From: Amycolatopsis sp. CA-230715
Lineage (GTDB): Bacteria > Actinomycetota > Actinomycetes > Mycobacteriales > Pseudonocardiaceae
NCBI RefSeq assembly: GCF_018736145.1
Contig: NZ_CP059997.1
Span: 1,859,501-1,923,500, forward strand
DNA: 64,000 nucleotides
Direction: 5' to 3'
In this document: positions 6,927 through 15,168 of the stretch, in pieces
Numbering within the stretch: position 1 is the stretch's first letter
Layout of the letters: the number at the start of each line of letters is the position of its first letter
Translations under genes and position numbers: made by a program
The notes under the pieces: generated by a model
The model's input: the letters and a program-made list of their open reading frames with translations, nothing else
The model's database searches: none
What the model was told of the DNA's origin: nothing

Positions 6927-9317
6927 GTGACACAGGTCGTGCAGTCGGTTCAGCAGAAGATCGCCGAAGAGCTCGGCGTGGGCGAAGGGCAGGTCAAGGC
7001 CGCCGTCGACCTGCTCGACGGCGGTTCGACGGTGCCGTTCATCGCGCGGTACCGCAAGGAAGTCACCGGCATGCTCGACGACGCGCAGCTGCGCACGCTC
7101 GAGGAGCGCCTGCGCTATCTGCGTGAGCTCGACGAGCGCCGAGTCGCGGTGCTGGAGTCGATCCGGAGCCAGGGCAAGCTCGACGAGGCGCTCGAAGCGC
7201 AGATCATGGCGGCGGAGACCAAGTCGCGGCTGGAGGACATCTACCTCCCCTACAAGCCGAAGCGCCGCACGAAGGCCCAGATCGCGCGCGAAGCGGGTCT
7301 CGAACCGCTCGCCGACGGCCTGCTGAACGACCCGTCGACCGAGCCGCAGGCGGCGGCCGCGGTGTTCGTCGACGCGGACAAGGGCGTCGCGGACGCGCAG
7401 GCCGCGCTGGACGGCGCGCGGGCGATCCTGGTGGAGCGCTTCGGCGAGGACGCGGACCTGATCGGCGAGCTGCGCGAGAAGATGTGGGGCCAGGGCCACC
7501 TCGGCTCGAAGGTCCGCAAGGGCAAGGAAGAAGAGGGCGCGAAGTTCTCGGACTACTTCGACTTCTCCGAGCCGTTCACGAAAATGCCCTCACACCGGAT
7601 CCTCGCGATGTTCCGCGGGGAGAAGGAAGAAGTCCTCGACCTGACCGTCGAGCCGGAGGAGCCCTCGGACGAGCCGAAGGCCGGGCCGACCGACTACGAG
7701 CGCCGCATCGCGCAGCGCTTCGGCATTTCCGATCAGGGCCGTCCCGCGGACAAGTGGCTCAACGACACGGTCCGCTGGGCGTGGCGCACCAAGATCCTGC
7801 TGCACCTCGGGATCGACCTGCGGCTGCGGCTGCGCCAGTCCGCCGAGGACGAGGCCGTGCGCGTGTTCGCCTCGAACCTGCGCGACCTGCTGCTCGCCGC
7901 GCCCGCGGGCACGCGCGCCACGATGGGGCTCGACCCGGGTTTCCGCACCGGGGTGAAGGTCGCCGTGGTCGACGCGACCGGCAAGGTCGTCGCCACGCAC
8001 GTGATCTACCCGCACCAGCCCGCGAACAAGTGGGACGCCTCGATCGCCGAGCTGGCCGTGCTGTGCGCGAAGCACAGCGTCGACCTGATCTCGATCGGCA
8101 ACGGCACCGCGTCGCGCGAGACGGACAAGCTGGCCGCCGAGCTGATCAAGAAGCACCCGGAGCTGAAGCTGACGAAGGCCGTCGTGTCCGAGGCGGGCGC
8201 CTCGGTGTACTCGGCGTCGGCGTTCGCGTCGCAGGAACTGCCCGGCATGGACGTGTCGCTGCGGGGCGCGGTGTCGATCGCGCGCCGTCTGCAGGACCCG
8301 CTCGCGGAGCTGGTGAAGATCGACCCGAAGTCGATCGGCGTCGGCCAGTACCAGCACGACCTGTCGGAAAGCTCGCTGTCGCGTTCGCTCGACGCCGTGG
8401 TCGAAGACTGCGTGAACGCGGTGGGCGTGGACGTGAACACCGCGTCGGCGCCGCTGCTGACCCGCGTTTCCGGGATCACCACGGGGCTCGCGGAGAACAT
8501 CGTCGGCCACCGCGACGAAAACGGCCCGTTCCGCTCGCGCGAGCAGCTCAAGGGCGTCGCGCGGCTGGGCCCGAAGGCGTTCGAGCAGTGCGCGGGCTTC
8601 CTCCGGATCCCCGGCGGCGAGGACCCGCTCGACACCTCGGCGGTGCACCCGGAGTCGTACCCGGTGGTGCGGCGCATTCTTTCGGCGACGGGCAAGGAGC
8701 TGCCGACCCTGATCGGGGACACGCGCACGCTGAAGTCGTTGCAGCCCAAGCAGTTCGTGGACGAGACCTTCGGGCTGCCGACCGTCACCGACATCCTCGC
8801 CGAGCTGGAGAAGCCCGGCCGCGACCCGCGGCCCGCGTTCAAGACGGCCACCTTCGCCGAAGGCGTCGACAAGATCTCGGACCTGAAGCCGGGCATGCGC
8901 CTGGAAGGCGTCGTCACGAACGTGGCCGCGTTCGGCGCGTTCATCGACGTCGGCGTGCACCAGGACGGGCTCGCGCACGTTTCCGCGCTGTCGAAGAACT
9001 TCGTGAAGGACCCGCGCGAGGTCGTGAAGCCGGGCGACATCGTGAAGGTGAAGGTCCTGGAAGTCGACATCCCGCGCAAGCGCATCTCGCTGACCCTGCG
9101 ACTGGACGACGAACCGGGCGCTGGCGGCCGCTCCTCCGGCGGCTCCGGCTCCGGTGGCCGTCAGGGCGGGCCGCGTCAGCAAGGCGGTGGCGGCCAGCGT
9201 CAGGGACAGGGCCGCGGCGGGCAGCAACGCGGCGGCGGCCGGGATCGGGGCGGCAACTCCGGTGGCGGCGGCGCGCTCGCGGACGCGTTGCGGCGTGCGG
9301 GCTACGGAAAGAACTGA
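6927..9317 (+). CDS. tex: Tex-family RNA-binding transcription accessory protein
   Basis: GTG 6927 (protein start VTQVVQSVQQKIAEEL) is preferred over the more upstream ATG 6834, because homologues begin at this helix; this gives 796 residues. Domain order fits Tex. There is an N-terminal helical region with STVPFIARYRKEVTG. The YqgF/RNase H-like domain starts near residue 332 (GLDPGFRTGVKVAVVD). Helix-hairpin-helix repeats lie at about 498-560 (ITTGLAENIVGHRDENGPF), and an S1 domain at about 655-725 (GVVTNVAAFGAFIDVGVHQD). The last 65 residues form a Gly/Arg/Gln-rich tail of RGG character, common in actinobacteria and likely to aid RNA binding. Tex proteins associate with RNA polymerase and nucleic acid. 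The gene is a stand-alone unit. Confidence 0.95.
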   Translation: MTQVVQSVQQKIAEELGVGEGQVKAAVDLLDGGSTVPFIARYRKEVTGMLDDAQLRTLEERLRYLRELDERRVAVLESIRSQGKLDEALEAQIMAAETKSRLEDIYLPYKPKRRTKAQIAREAGLEPLADGLLNDPSTEPQAAAAVFVDADKGVADAQAALDGARAILVERFGEDADLIGELREKMWGQGHLGSKVRKGKEEEGAKFSDYFDFSEPFTKMPSHRILAMFRGEKEEVLDLTVEPEEPSDEPKAGPTDYERRIAQRFGISDQGRPADKWLNDTVRWAWRTKILLHLGIDLRLRLRQSAEDEAVRVFASNLRDLLLAAPAGTRATMGLDPGFRTGVKVAVVDATGKVVATHVIYPHQPANKWDASIAELAVLCAKHSVDLISIGNGTASRETDKLAAELIKKHPELKLTKAVVSEAGASVYSASAFASQELPGMDVSLRGAVSIARRLQDPLAELVKIDPKSIGVGQYQHDLSESSLSRSLDAVVEDCVNAVGVDVNTASAPLLTRVSGITTGLAENIVGHRDENGPFRSREQLKGVARLGPKAFEQCAGFLRIPGGEDPLDTSAVHPESYPVVRRILSATGKELPTLIGDTRTLKSLQPKQFVDETFGLPTVTDILAELEKPGRDPRPAFKTATFAEGVDKISDLKPGMRLEGVVTNVAAFGAFIDVGVHQDGLAHVSALSKNFVKDPREVVKPGDIVKVKVLEVDIPRKRISLTLRLDDEPGAGGRSSGGSGSGGRQGGPRQQGGGGQRQGQGRGGQQRGGGRDRGGNSGGGGALADALRRAGYGKN

Positions 9318-9332
9318 CCCTTTTTTTCTCCC

Positions 9333-9364
9333 TTCGCCCGCGCCGTCTCACCGGCGCGGGCGAA
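9333..9364. terminator. Stem-loop between convergent genes
   Basis: A perfect 12-bp inverted repeat (TTCGCCCGCGCC at 9333-9344 with GGCGCGGGCGAA at 9353-9364) surrounds an 8-nt loop. It lies 16 bp beyond the tex stop and covers the last codons of the convergent NmrA-like gene. A T7 run lies before the stem on the plus strand rather than after it. It therefore looks like an actinobacterial bidirectional terminator without a U-tract. Confidence 0.65.
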
Positions 9365-10325
9365 ACTGCTGCACGTCCTGCCTGCCGCCGTCCCATCCGG
9401 TGGTCCGGAGCCAGTCCTCGAAGGTCATCATCCCGGGATGGATCCGGCGCAGCAGTGCGCTGTCGCGGTCGCGGCGGAAGACGTCCCGTTCCTGGAAGAA
9501 CCGGAACATGGCGGCGAAGTCGTGCCCGGCGACCGGCACGGACGCTTCCAGCTCGGCCAGTGACAGGGGCTGGTAGGCGCTCGCATTTCCGGTGACCCGT
9601 TCGAAGGTTTCGGCGATCTCGTCGCCGGTGAGGCTGTCCGCGGTGACCGCCAGGTCGCGGCTTCCCCATTCTTGCCAGTGGTCGAACATGAAGCAGGCGA
9701 ACCAGGCGATGTCGTCCAGGCCGATGAGCGGATACGTCCCCGTGCCGAGGGGAAGCGCGAACACCAGGCCGTCACGGCCGTCGGGAAGCACGCCCGGCTG
9801 GGGGTAGAGCCGCGACTGGAGGTTCTCGAAGTACGAAGACGTCGTGAGGATCGAAACGTGCTCGGTGAACCACGCGTCGGTCTCTCGCCGCATCATCTCC
9901 TCGGAGCGGAGGGTGCCGATGTGCGCCGCGACCGAAGCTTTCGCGTCGTAGTGGGGAACGGGGGTGTTCCCGGCCGTGAGAACGGCGGCGTGGTCGAGCG
10001 AGGACCAGATGAACCTGTCGACCGACGCGGCCCTCGCCGCTTCGAGAACCGCGATTCCTTGGCGGTGTTCGGCCAGCACGCTCCTGGTGCCGAAGAAGTC
10101 CGTGTTGCAGAAGACCCGGTCCACGCCACGCATGGCCGCCGCGACGGTGTCGGGCGCGTTCAGGTCACCGGCGACGAGCCGAACCCGGTCGTCGATCTTC
10201 CTTGCCCCTGAAGAGGAAGGATCACGGGTGAACACGGCTACCTCCGCGTCCGGCGCTCGCAGGAGCCGCCGGACGACGCGGCTGCCCATGGCGCCGGTTC
10301 CGCCGATGACGAGGGTGCGACCCAT
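9348..10325 (-). CDS. NmrA-like NAD(P)-binding atypical SDR
   Basis: This 325-residue protein starts at ATG 10325 behind a clear GGAGGAACG ribosome site. The Rossmann motif GGTGAMGSRV (residues 8-17) is followed by VFTRDPSS, the NADP-type second strand. The protein lacks the classic YxxxK catalytic pair and ends with a YQPLSLAELEASV-type tail, so it fits NmrA/quinone-reductase-like sensors or reductases rather than classical dehydrogenases. It sits 11 bp downstream of the deacetylase gene, so the two form an operon divergent from the LysR gene. Its last codons lie within the terminator stem. The substrate cannot be told. Confidence 0.85.
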   Translation of the reverse strand: MGRTLVIGGTGAMGSRVVRRLLRAPDAEVAVFTRDPSSSGARKIDDRVRLVAGDLNAPDTVAAAMRGVDRVFCNTDFFGTRSVLAEHRQGIAVLEAARAASVDRFIWSSLDHAAVLTAGNTPVPHYDAKASVAAHIGTLRSEEMMRRETDAWFTEHVSILTTSSYFENLQSRLYPQPGVLPDGRDGLVFALPLGTGTYPLIGLDDIAWFACFMFDHWQEWGSRDLAVTADSLTGDEIAETFERVTGNASAYQPLSLAELEASVPVAGHDFAAMFRFFQERDVFRRDRDSALLRRIHPGMMTFEDWLRTTGWDGGRQDVQQFRPRR

Positions 10326-10336
10326 CGTTCCTCCGC

Positions 10337-11155
10337 TCAGGTGGGGTGGTTGTCGAGGATCAGGTCCGCGACCTGCTGGTGGGTGGCGAGCCAGACGTCG
10401 TCCCGGTGCTCGTCGATGCGGTCGAGGAGCCGGTCGACCATGTCCGACAGCAGCGGACGGCCGCCGACGTGCGCGTGGACGGTCACGTTGAGGATTCCGG
10501 GGCCCGGCGCGCTCACCACGTGGTCGAGCAAATCCGTGTGCACGTCCAGGAACGCGCGAGGGGCGCCGGAAAAGCGGACGTCGGAATATTCGCTGTGCAT
10601 GATGGCTACGAGCGGACCCGCGGGTGTCGGCACCACTCGGGGCAGTTCGTGGTCGTGGTAATCGCCTGACCACGTGTACCCGGCCTCGGCCAGCAGTTCC
10701 GCGGTGTGCGGTGAGGCCGAGGCCCGAGGGCTCATCCAGCCGACCGGACGCGCTCCTCCCACGGTTTCGAGGATCTCCGTGCAGGTGCGGATGTTCTCGC
10801 GCTCGGCCGCGGTGTCGAGAGCTACCGGCAGGACGTCCTGCGCGTAGGAATGGGCGGCGACCTCGTGCCCCGCCTCGTACACCGCGGACACAGCCTCGGG
10901 AAACCGTTCGGCCACGAGGGCGTTGATCCCGACCGTGGCGGTCGTTCCGTGCGCGCGCAGGATGTCGAGCAGGCGGAAGACCCCCGTCGTCGCCCCGTAC
11001 TCCGACCAGGAAACGCTGTGCGCGTCGTACAATCCCGGCATCGGCCACGCGGCCGCCATCGGGGCATAGGGGGGCCAGTTTCCCGGCGACCACAGCTCCA
11101 GCGCCACGGTGATCATCACCGCGGTTCGCTTGTCCCCTGGCCACTTCGCACTCAC
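10337..11155 (-). CDS. Polysaccharide-deacetylase-family hydrolase (PuuE/PgdA-like)
   Basis: This 272-residue protein has a GTG start at 11155 with AGGAG seven nt upstream. The NodB-homology fold is supported by ITVALELW near the N-terminus and AGHEVAAHSYAQD (the H-x3-H pair of motif 2). MSPRASASPHTAELLAEAGYTWSGD follows. The expected motif-1 aspartate pair is replaced by ALELW, as seen in the allantoinase-like and HP0310-like branch that acts on non-chitin amides. There is no signal peptide, so it acts in the cytoplasm. It is the first gene of the pair with the NmrA-like enzyme. A LysR gene 116 bp away is the likely regulator. Confidence 0.85.
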   Translation of the reverse strand: MSAKWPGDKRTAVMITVALELWSPGNWPPYAPMAAAWPMPGLYDAHSVSWSEYGATTGVFRLLDILRAHGTTATVGINALVAERFPEAVSAVYEAGHEVAAHSYAQDVLPVALDTAAERENIRTCTEILETVGGARPVGWMSPRASASPHTAELLAEAGYTWSGDYHDHELPRVVPTPAGPLVAIMHSEYSDVRFSGAPRAFLDVHTDLLDHVVSAPGPGILNVTVHAHVGGRPLLSDMVDRLLDRIDEHRDDVWLATHQQVADLILDNHPT

Positions 11156-11259
11156 TTCGCGCTCCTGTCGCTTGTGGACTCAACGTAGCTCCCCGTCGGC
11201 CGTGGAATCCAATGCCGGTTTCGCAAGGCTCATGCCCCGCGAGCATCGGGCCTTCCGGT

Positions 11260-11271
11260 TACGATTCGGCG
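11260..11271 (+). promoter_or_regulatory. -10 element TACGAT, likely leaderless start
   Basis: TACGAT (11260-11265) lies 6 nt before the preferred GTG start of the LysR gene at 11272, with no ribosome site between. The 116-bp region to the divergent deacetylase start must also hold that operon's promoter, as is usual for LysR-controlled pairs. Confidence 0.5.
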
Positions 11272-12165
11272 GTGGGTGAGTTCACGCCGTCGCCGGACCT
11301 CGACCTCCGCGTGGTCCGGTACTTCGTGGTGGTCGCCGAACACGCGCACTTCGGCCGGGCCGCCGCGGCACTGCACGTCGGGCAACCCACGCTGAGCAGG
11401 CAGATCCGCGATCTCGAAAAGCAGCTCGGCGTAAAGCTGCTGGACCGGACAGCTCAAGGGGCTCAGCTCAGCGAAGCAGGCGAGGCGTTCCTGCCCAAGG
11501 CGCGAGCGCTGCTGCGCGCGGCGGCCGAGGCCACCGCGGCCGCGCGCGACTTCCCCGGGGGCGGCTCGCTGACGGTCGGCTACTCACCCGGCATCGTCGT
11601 CACCCCGGTAGTCCGCGAATTCCGCGACCGGCATCCGGACGTCACCGTCCACACGAGACACCTGGGCTGGCTGCGCCCGGCCGAGGTCCTGCTGAACCGC
11701 CAGGTGGACGCCGCCGTCGTACGCATGCCGTTCCCGGCAGCGGGCCTGCACGTCACGCCACTGCACGAGGAACCGCGCCTCCTCGTTGTTCCCCGCGATC
11801 ACCGCCTGGCAGGCCGGGAATTCGTCACGAGGCAGGACATCGCCGACGAACCGATGCCCTGGGTCCCCGACCTCGACCCCGAGGTACGGGCCTTCTGGCG
11901 CCTCGACCCGCGCCCAAACGCTCCGGCCGGACCCCCGATGCCCGCACTCGACGACACGTGGGAACTCGTCGCGTCGGGTCAAACGCTCGCCGTCGTCGCG
12001 CAGAGCCACAGCCAACTCGTCCGTCCCGATTTGGACCTGGTCCCGCTCCGGGGAATCGCGCCGAGCAAAACCGTACTGGCTACTCGGGCGGATGAGGGTG
12101 CCAGGCTCGTGGCAGAGTTCCGGCGATGCGCTGTGGCGCATGATTGGTCTTCTGCTGGTCGGTGA
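11272..12165 (+). CDS. LysR-family transcriptional regulator
   Basis: GTG 11272 was chosen over ATG 11212 because a -10 element sits just before it and the family start is only a few residues before the helix-turn-helix; this gives 297 residues. The N-terminal winged helix reads RYFVVVAEHAHFGRAAAALH, then QPTLSRQIRDLEKQLG. The remainder is the periplasmic-binding-like effector domain, with SLTVGYSPGIV opening its first half. It is divergent from the deacetylase/NmrA pair and probably activates or represses them. The effector is unknown. The coding sequence ends about 50 bp before the tandem repeat block. Confidence 0.92.
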   Translation: MGEFTPSPDLDLRVVRYFVVVAEHAHFGRAAAALHVGQPTLSRQIRDLEKQLGVKLLDRTAQGAQLSEAGEAFLPKARALLRAAAEATAAARDFPGGGSLTVGYSPGIVVTPVVREFRDRHPDVTVHTRHLGWLRPAEVLLNRQVDAAVVRMPFPAAGLHVTPLHEEPRLLVVPRDHRLAGREFVTRQDIADEPMPWVPDLDPEVRAFWRLDPRPNAPAGPPMPALDDTWELVASGQTLAVVAQSHSQLVRPDLDLVPLRGIAPSKTVLATRADEGARLVAEFRRCAVAHDWSSAGR

Positions 12166-12214
12166 TCCGCGTGTTTTCTGGCGGCGGGTGCGGTGGCACT
12201 TGGTTGGTTGGGGT

Positions 12215-12502
12215 CTCGGCGCCGGTCGCCAGGCTCGGCTGCGGCCTAAAGAAGGCTTCGGACTGAAAGAGTCGAGAGACTTGAGAAGCCCGGCTACCCG
12301 TTACGAAGTCCTCGGCGCCGGTCGCCAGGTTCAGCTGCGGCCTAAAGAAGGCTTCGGACTGAAAGAGTCGAGAGACTTGAGAAGCCCGGCTACCCGTTAC
12401 GAGGCCCTCGGCGCCGGTCGCCAGGTTCAGCTGCGGCCTAAAGAAAGCTTTGGACCGAAAGAGGCGAGAGACCTGAGGTACCTGGCTTCCCGTTTCGCAA
12501 AC
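12215..12502. repeat. Three tandem 96-bp repeats
   Basis: Three head-to-tail copies begin at 12215, 12311 and 12407, a period of exactly 96 bp. Copies 1 and 2 differ at only a few bases; copy 3 is more diverged in its second half. Each carries the core TAAAGAAGGCTTCGGACTGA followed by AAGAGT (at 12247, 12343 and 12439), changed slightly in copy 3. A related single unit lies at about 58777-58870, again just upstream of the same kind of HNH gene. The rest of 12166-12616 holds no gene I can support. One frame reads through all copies as a 32-residue repeat, but it overlaps the LysR gene and has no start signal. Confidence 0.9.
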
Positions 12503-12604
12503 CTGAATCTTTATTGCGAAACATATTCTTGATTTTCGTTGTCCACTTTGGACTTTTATTTGGTTTCACCTGGATGGACCAGTCGAACTTGTATGCGACG
12601 GCGA

Positions 12605-12616
12605 TAGAATGGAGTC
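12605..12616 (+). promoter_or_regulatory. -10 element TAGAAT of the HNH gene
   Basis: TAGAAT (12605-12610) is 6 nt from GTG 12617, indicating a leaderless transcript. The preceding 45 bp (from about 12563, TTTCACCTGGATGGACCAGT) are almost the same as the sequence before the second HNH locus at 58929-58982, so the promoter was duplicated with the gene. Confidence 0.6.
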
Positions 12617-13864
12617 GTGTCCGAGAACTCTTCCCTTGTACCGCAGCGGGAGCTGTGGCAGCTCGCCGCGGGCGAGAAAGCCGCGCTGCTGCGGGAAGAG
12701 ATGATGTCCTTGTGGCAGCAGGAATTCCGGGTCTGCCAGGTGATCGCGGAACTGGACAACGGCGGCTCACACGAACTTGGGTACCCCTCCACCACAGCGT
12801 TGGTGGCGGAGATCGCGCGGACTTCTTCGACCGCGGTGCGCAAGTTGGTGGCGCGGGCGCTCGCGGTCAACCCCGGTCGCAGTGTTGGCGGCGCGGAGAT
12901 TCCCGCCGCTGCGCCGTTGACCGGAGCAGCCGCTGCCGAGGGAGCGATTTCGCCACTGCATGTGGATGGGATTGTGTCGGCGCTGCAGGCGATCCCAGAG
13001 ACCGTGCCGGTCGAGGAGCGGGAGAAGACCGAGAAGACTTTGGTCGATCTCGCTCGGAACGCGACCGCGGCGGAGGTCGCCGCCGCGGGTCAGCGGTTGC
13101 GCGACACCCTCGACCCCGACGGCGCCGAACCCCGCGACACCCCCGAACCCAAACGCGCTTTCCGGTACCGGCAAGGCAAAGACGGCTCGATCAAGTTCGA
13201 CGGCTATCTCGACCCGGCGTCCGGCGCGAAAACCCTCGCACTCCTGGAACCCCTGGCACTGCCCCACAAAGAGGACAACCCCCTGGTGCGTGGCAAAGAC
13301 GAGCGCTACGGGGATGCCTTCATGGAGATGGTCAACCTCGCGGCAAGCCATCCGGATGCGCCGAACCACAGCAGCACCCGAGGCGACATCGTCGTCACGA
13401 TCCCGCTGGAGTTGCTCCAGAAAGGACTCGGGCAGGCTTGCCTGGACCTGGTCACCGGCATCACCGCGAGCGAAGCCCGCATCCTCGCCTGTGACTGCAA
13501 AGTCATCCCCGCCGTGCTCGGCACCGACGGGCAACCCCTGGAATACGGGCGCGCCAAGCGAATCGTGACCGAAGGCCTCCGCCTCATGCTCGCCATCCGC
13601 GACGGCGGTTGCGCTTTTCCGGGCTGCACCCGGAAGCCCCGACACTGCGACGCCCACCACGTCCGAGAATGGTGGAACGGCGGCAAAACCGACCTCGGCA
13701 ACCTCGTCTTGCTCTGCGGGCACCACCACCGCTTGCTGCACAACAGCGACTGGAAAGTCCGCATGGTCAACGGGATGCCCGAGTTCACCCCACCCGAATT
13801 CCTCGATCCCTGGCGAAGACCCCGAACCAACACCATCCACACCGCACAACCCCGCGCCGCGTAA
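12617..13864 (+). CDS. DUF222 / HNH endonuclease domain protein
   Basis: This 415-residue intact protein has an N-terminal DUF222 helical domain (about residues 10-300) and a C-terminal HNH nuclease domain. The nuclease is built on CAFPGCTRKPRHCDAHHVRE, then WWNGGKTDLGNLVLLCGHHH. The catalytic pair is H347-H348, with N in DLGNL and the terminal histidines near residues 373-375. Two CxxC-like cysteine pairs would hold a structural zinc. Proteins of this family occur in many copies in actinobacterial genomes; their role is unsettled, and mobile or selfish behaviour is often suspected. A nearly identical but internally deleted copy lies at 58983-59833. GTG 12617 is fixed by conservation of this start between the two copies. 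Confidence 0.92.
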   Translation: MSENSSLVPQRELWQLAAGEKAALLREEMMSLWQQEFRVCQVIAELDNGGSHELGYPSTTALVAEIARTSSTAVRKLVARALAVNPGRSVGGAEIPAAAPLTGAAAAEGAISPLHVDGIVSALQAIPETVPVEEREKTEKTLVDLARNATAAEVAAAGQRLRDTLDPDGAEPRDTPEPKRAFRYRQGKDGSIKFDGYLDPASGAKTLALLEPLALPHKEDNPLVRGKDERYGDAFMEMVNLAASHPDAPNHSSTRGDIVVTIPLELLQKGLGQACLDLVTGITASEARILACDCKVIPAVLGTDGQPLEYGRAKRIVTEGLRLMLAIRDGGCAFPGCTRKPRHCDAHHVREWWNGGKTDLGNLVLLCGHHHRLLHNSDWKVRMVNGMPEFTPPEFLDPWRRPRTNTIHTAQPRAA

Positions 13865-13869
13865 CAGAT

Positions 13870-14193
13870 TCAGGTGGCGGGGGCATCGACCCACACCAGT
13901 TCGACATCGCGACCGATGCCGAAGAGCTGGCGCGCGCTCTCCGCTGATTTGAACCGTCCGTGCAGCCCGGAGTCGACGGACTGCGCGATCGCGTGGTCCT
14001 CGAAACCCAGGCCCCAGGCGAGGAGTTCGCAGTCCGGGCCGTGTTCGTCCTCGATGAAACCGCACAACGCGAACCGGCGCGGCGGATTTTCCCTGGCCCA
14101 GGTCCGCAATACCGCGCCGACCTGTTCCCGGGTGAACTTGCTCTGCCCCAGCCGGATCGCTTCCGCGAGGACCTTGTCCGCTTCCGAAGTCAT
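13870..14193 (-). CDS. Small hypothetical protein
   Basis: This 107-residue protein is read from ATG 14193. A longer frame extends upstream but runs through the XRE gene's promoter. The protein is soluble and rich in acidic and aromatic residues (REQVGAVLRTWARENPPRRF, then CGFIEDEHGPDCELLAWGLG). I do not recognise a family. It converges on the HNH gene with a 5-bp gap and is divergent from the XRE/DUF397 pair, so it may share the palindrome at 14209-14223 as an operator. Confidence 0.65.
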   Translation of the reverse strand: MTSEADKVLAEAIRLGQSKFTREQVGAVLRTWARENPPRRFALCGFIEDEHGPDCELLAWGLGFEDHAIAQSVDSGLHGRFKSAESARQLFGIGRDVELVWVDAPAT

Positions 14194-14208
14194 GCATTCC
14201 ACGGTGGC

Positions 14209-14223
14209 ACAACACACTGTTGT
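14209..14223. promoter_or_regulatory. Palindrome ACAACA-CAC-TGTTGT
   Basis: A perfect 6-3-6 inverted repeat lies in the 120-bp divergent gap, 16 bp upstream of the small hypothetical gene's start. Its size and place fit an operator for the adjacent XRE regulator. This is inference from symmetry only. Confidence 0.4.
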
Positions 14224-14313
14224 CCCGGGACCTGAAACAGCGCATCCGATCGTGTGATGGCACAAATCATGTGTTCCCGGTGAGATGGGCTCCAAGTTCG
14301 AGGAGGGGACCCC

Positions 14314-15162
14314 ATGAACACCAAGCACGCTACCGCGCGGATGCGCAGCCTGGCGACCGAACTCAAAGAGCTGCGCGCGGAGGCGGGATTCAACACCCGC
14401 GACGCGGCGAAGCTCGTCGGCATGTCCGCATCCACATTGAACCGCTTGGAGAACGGCGGCAAGGCGATCGAGCCCGAGGACGTGTCGGCGCTCTGCGTGG
14501 CCTACAAGGTGACCGGGCCCGAGCGCGACCGATTGCTGTCCCTGTCCCGCGAGCAGCACCTGCCCGGCTGGTGGGAAACCACCGGCACACCCCTACCCCA
14601 GCAACTCCCCGCCCTGATCCGCTTCGAGGGCGAGGCGACCCGGATAGTGCACGCCTCCATGCTGCTGGTGCCGGGCCTGCTGCAGATTCCCGAGTACACC
14701 CGCGCGGTAATGGCGGCGGGCGACATCTCCGAGGAGGATTCCGAAGCGCGCGTAGCAACTCGCCTTGGTCGGCAAGCGATACTTTCCAAGCCTCGCCCGC
14801 CCGCTTACCTGGCGATCATCGATGAAGCCGCGCTCCGAAGGCCGGTTGGTGGTGCGGCAGTGATGGCGGCTCAAGTTGCTCATCTCATCCGGTCCGCCAC
14901 GAGGCCGCACATCGACATCCGGGTCCTCCCGTTCTCAGCCGGGCCTCATACCGGTCTGAATGGCACCTATGTCGTTCTGGAATTCACCAAGGCCCGGACC
15001 ATCGTGCACCTGGAGCACAAGCAGTCATCGTTGTTTCTGGATGCACCTGAGGAGGTAGCGCCGTTTCAGGAGGCAACCGATAGCCTGGTAGCGAAAGCAC
15101 TCGGACCAGGAGAATCGCAAGACTTCCTAGCCTCGGTGGCGGCGGACTACGGCAAAGGGTGA
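14314..15162 (+). CDS. XRE-family regulator with DUF5753 domain
   Basis: This 282-residue regulator starts at ATG 14314 behind GAGGAGGGG. Residues about 12-70 form the Cro/C1 helix-turn-helix (TRDAAKLVGMSASTLNRLEN). Residues about 100-275 are the DUF5753 domain, with SMLLVPGLLQIPEYTRAVM and RVLPFSAGPHTGLNGTYVVL typical. Such proteins pair with a small DUF397 protein, as here with a 6-bp gap. In Streptomyces, pairs of this kind (for example BldB/WhiJ-type systems) act in developmental control. A specific target here is unknown. Confidence 0.92.
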   Translation: MNTKHATARMRSLATELKELRAEAGFNTRDAAKLVGMSASTLNRLENGGKAIEPEDVSALCVAYKVTGPERDRLLSLSREQHLPGWWETTGTPLPQQLPALIRFEGEATRIVHASMLLVPGLLQIPEYTRAVMAAGDISEEDSEARVATRLGRQAILSKPRPPAYLAIIDEAALRRPVGGAAVMAAQVAHLIRSATRPHIDIRVLPFSAGPHTGLNGTYVVLEFTKARTIVHLEHKQSSLFLDAPEEVAPFQEATDSLVAKALGPGESQDFLASVAADYGKG

Positions 15163-15168
15163 AACAAC

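Noticed and set aside
12215..12502. Repeat block as a CRISPR array
   Set aside because: The units are 96 bp and contiguous, with no unique spacers, and there is no cas gene in the window.
11786..12532. Protein of 32-residue repeats encoded by the tandem block
   Set aside because: The frame runs through the middle of the LysR gene in another phase, has no own start signal, and copy 3 changes freely in that frame.
12617..13864. HNH gene as part of a restriction-modification system
   Set aside because: There is no methyltransferase or specificity gene nearby, and DUF222-HNH proteins typically occur as unpaired multi-copy genes.
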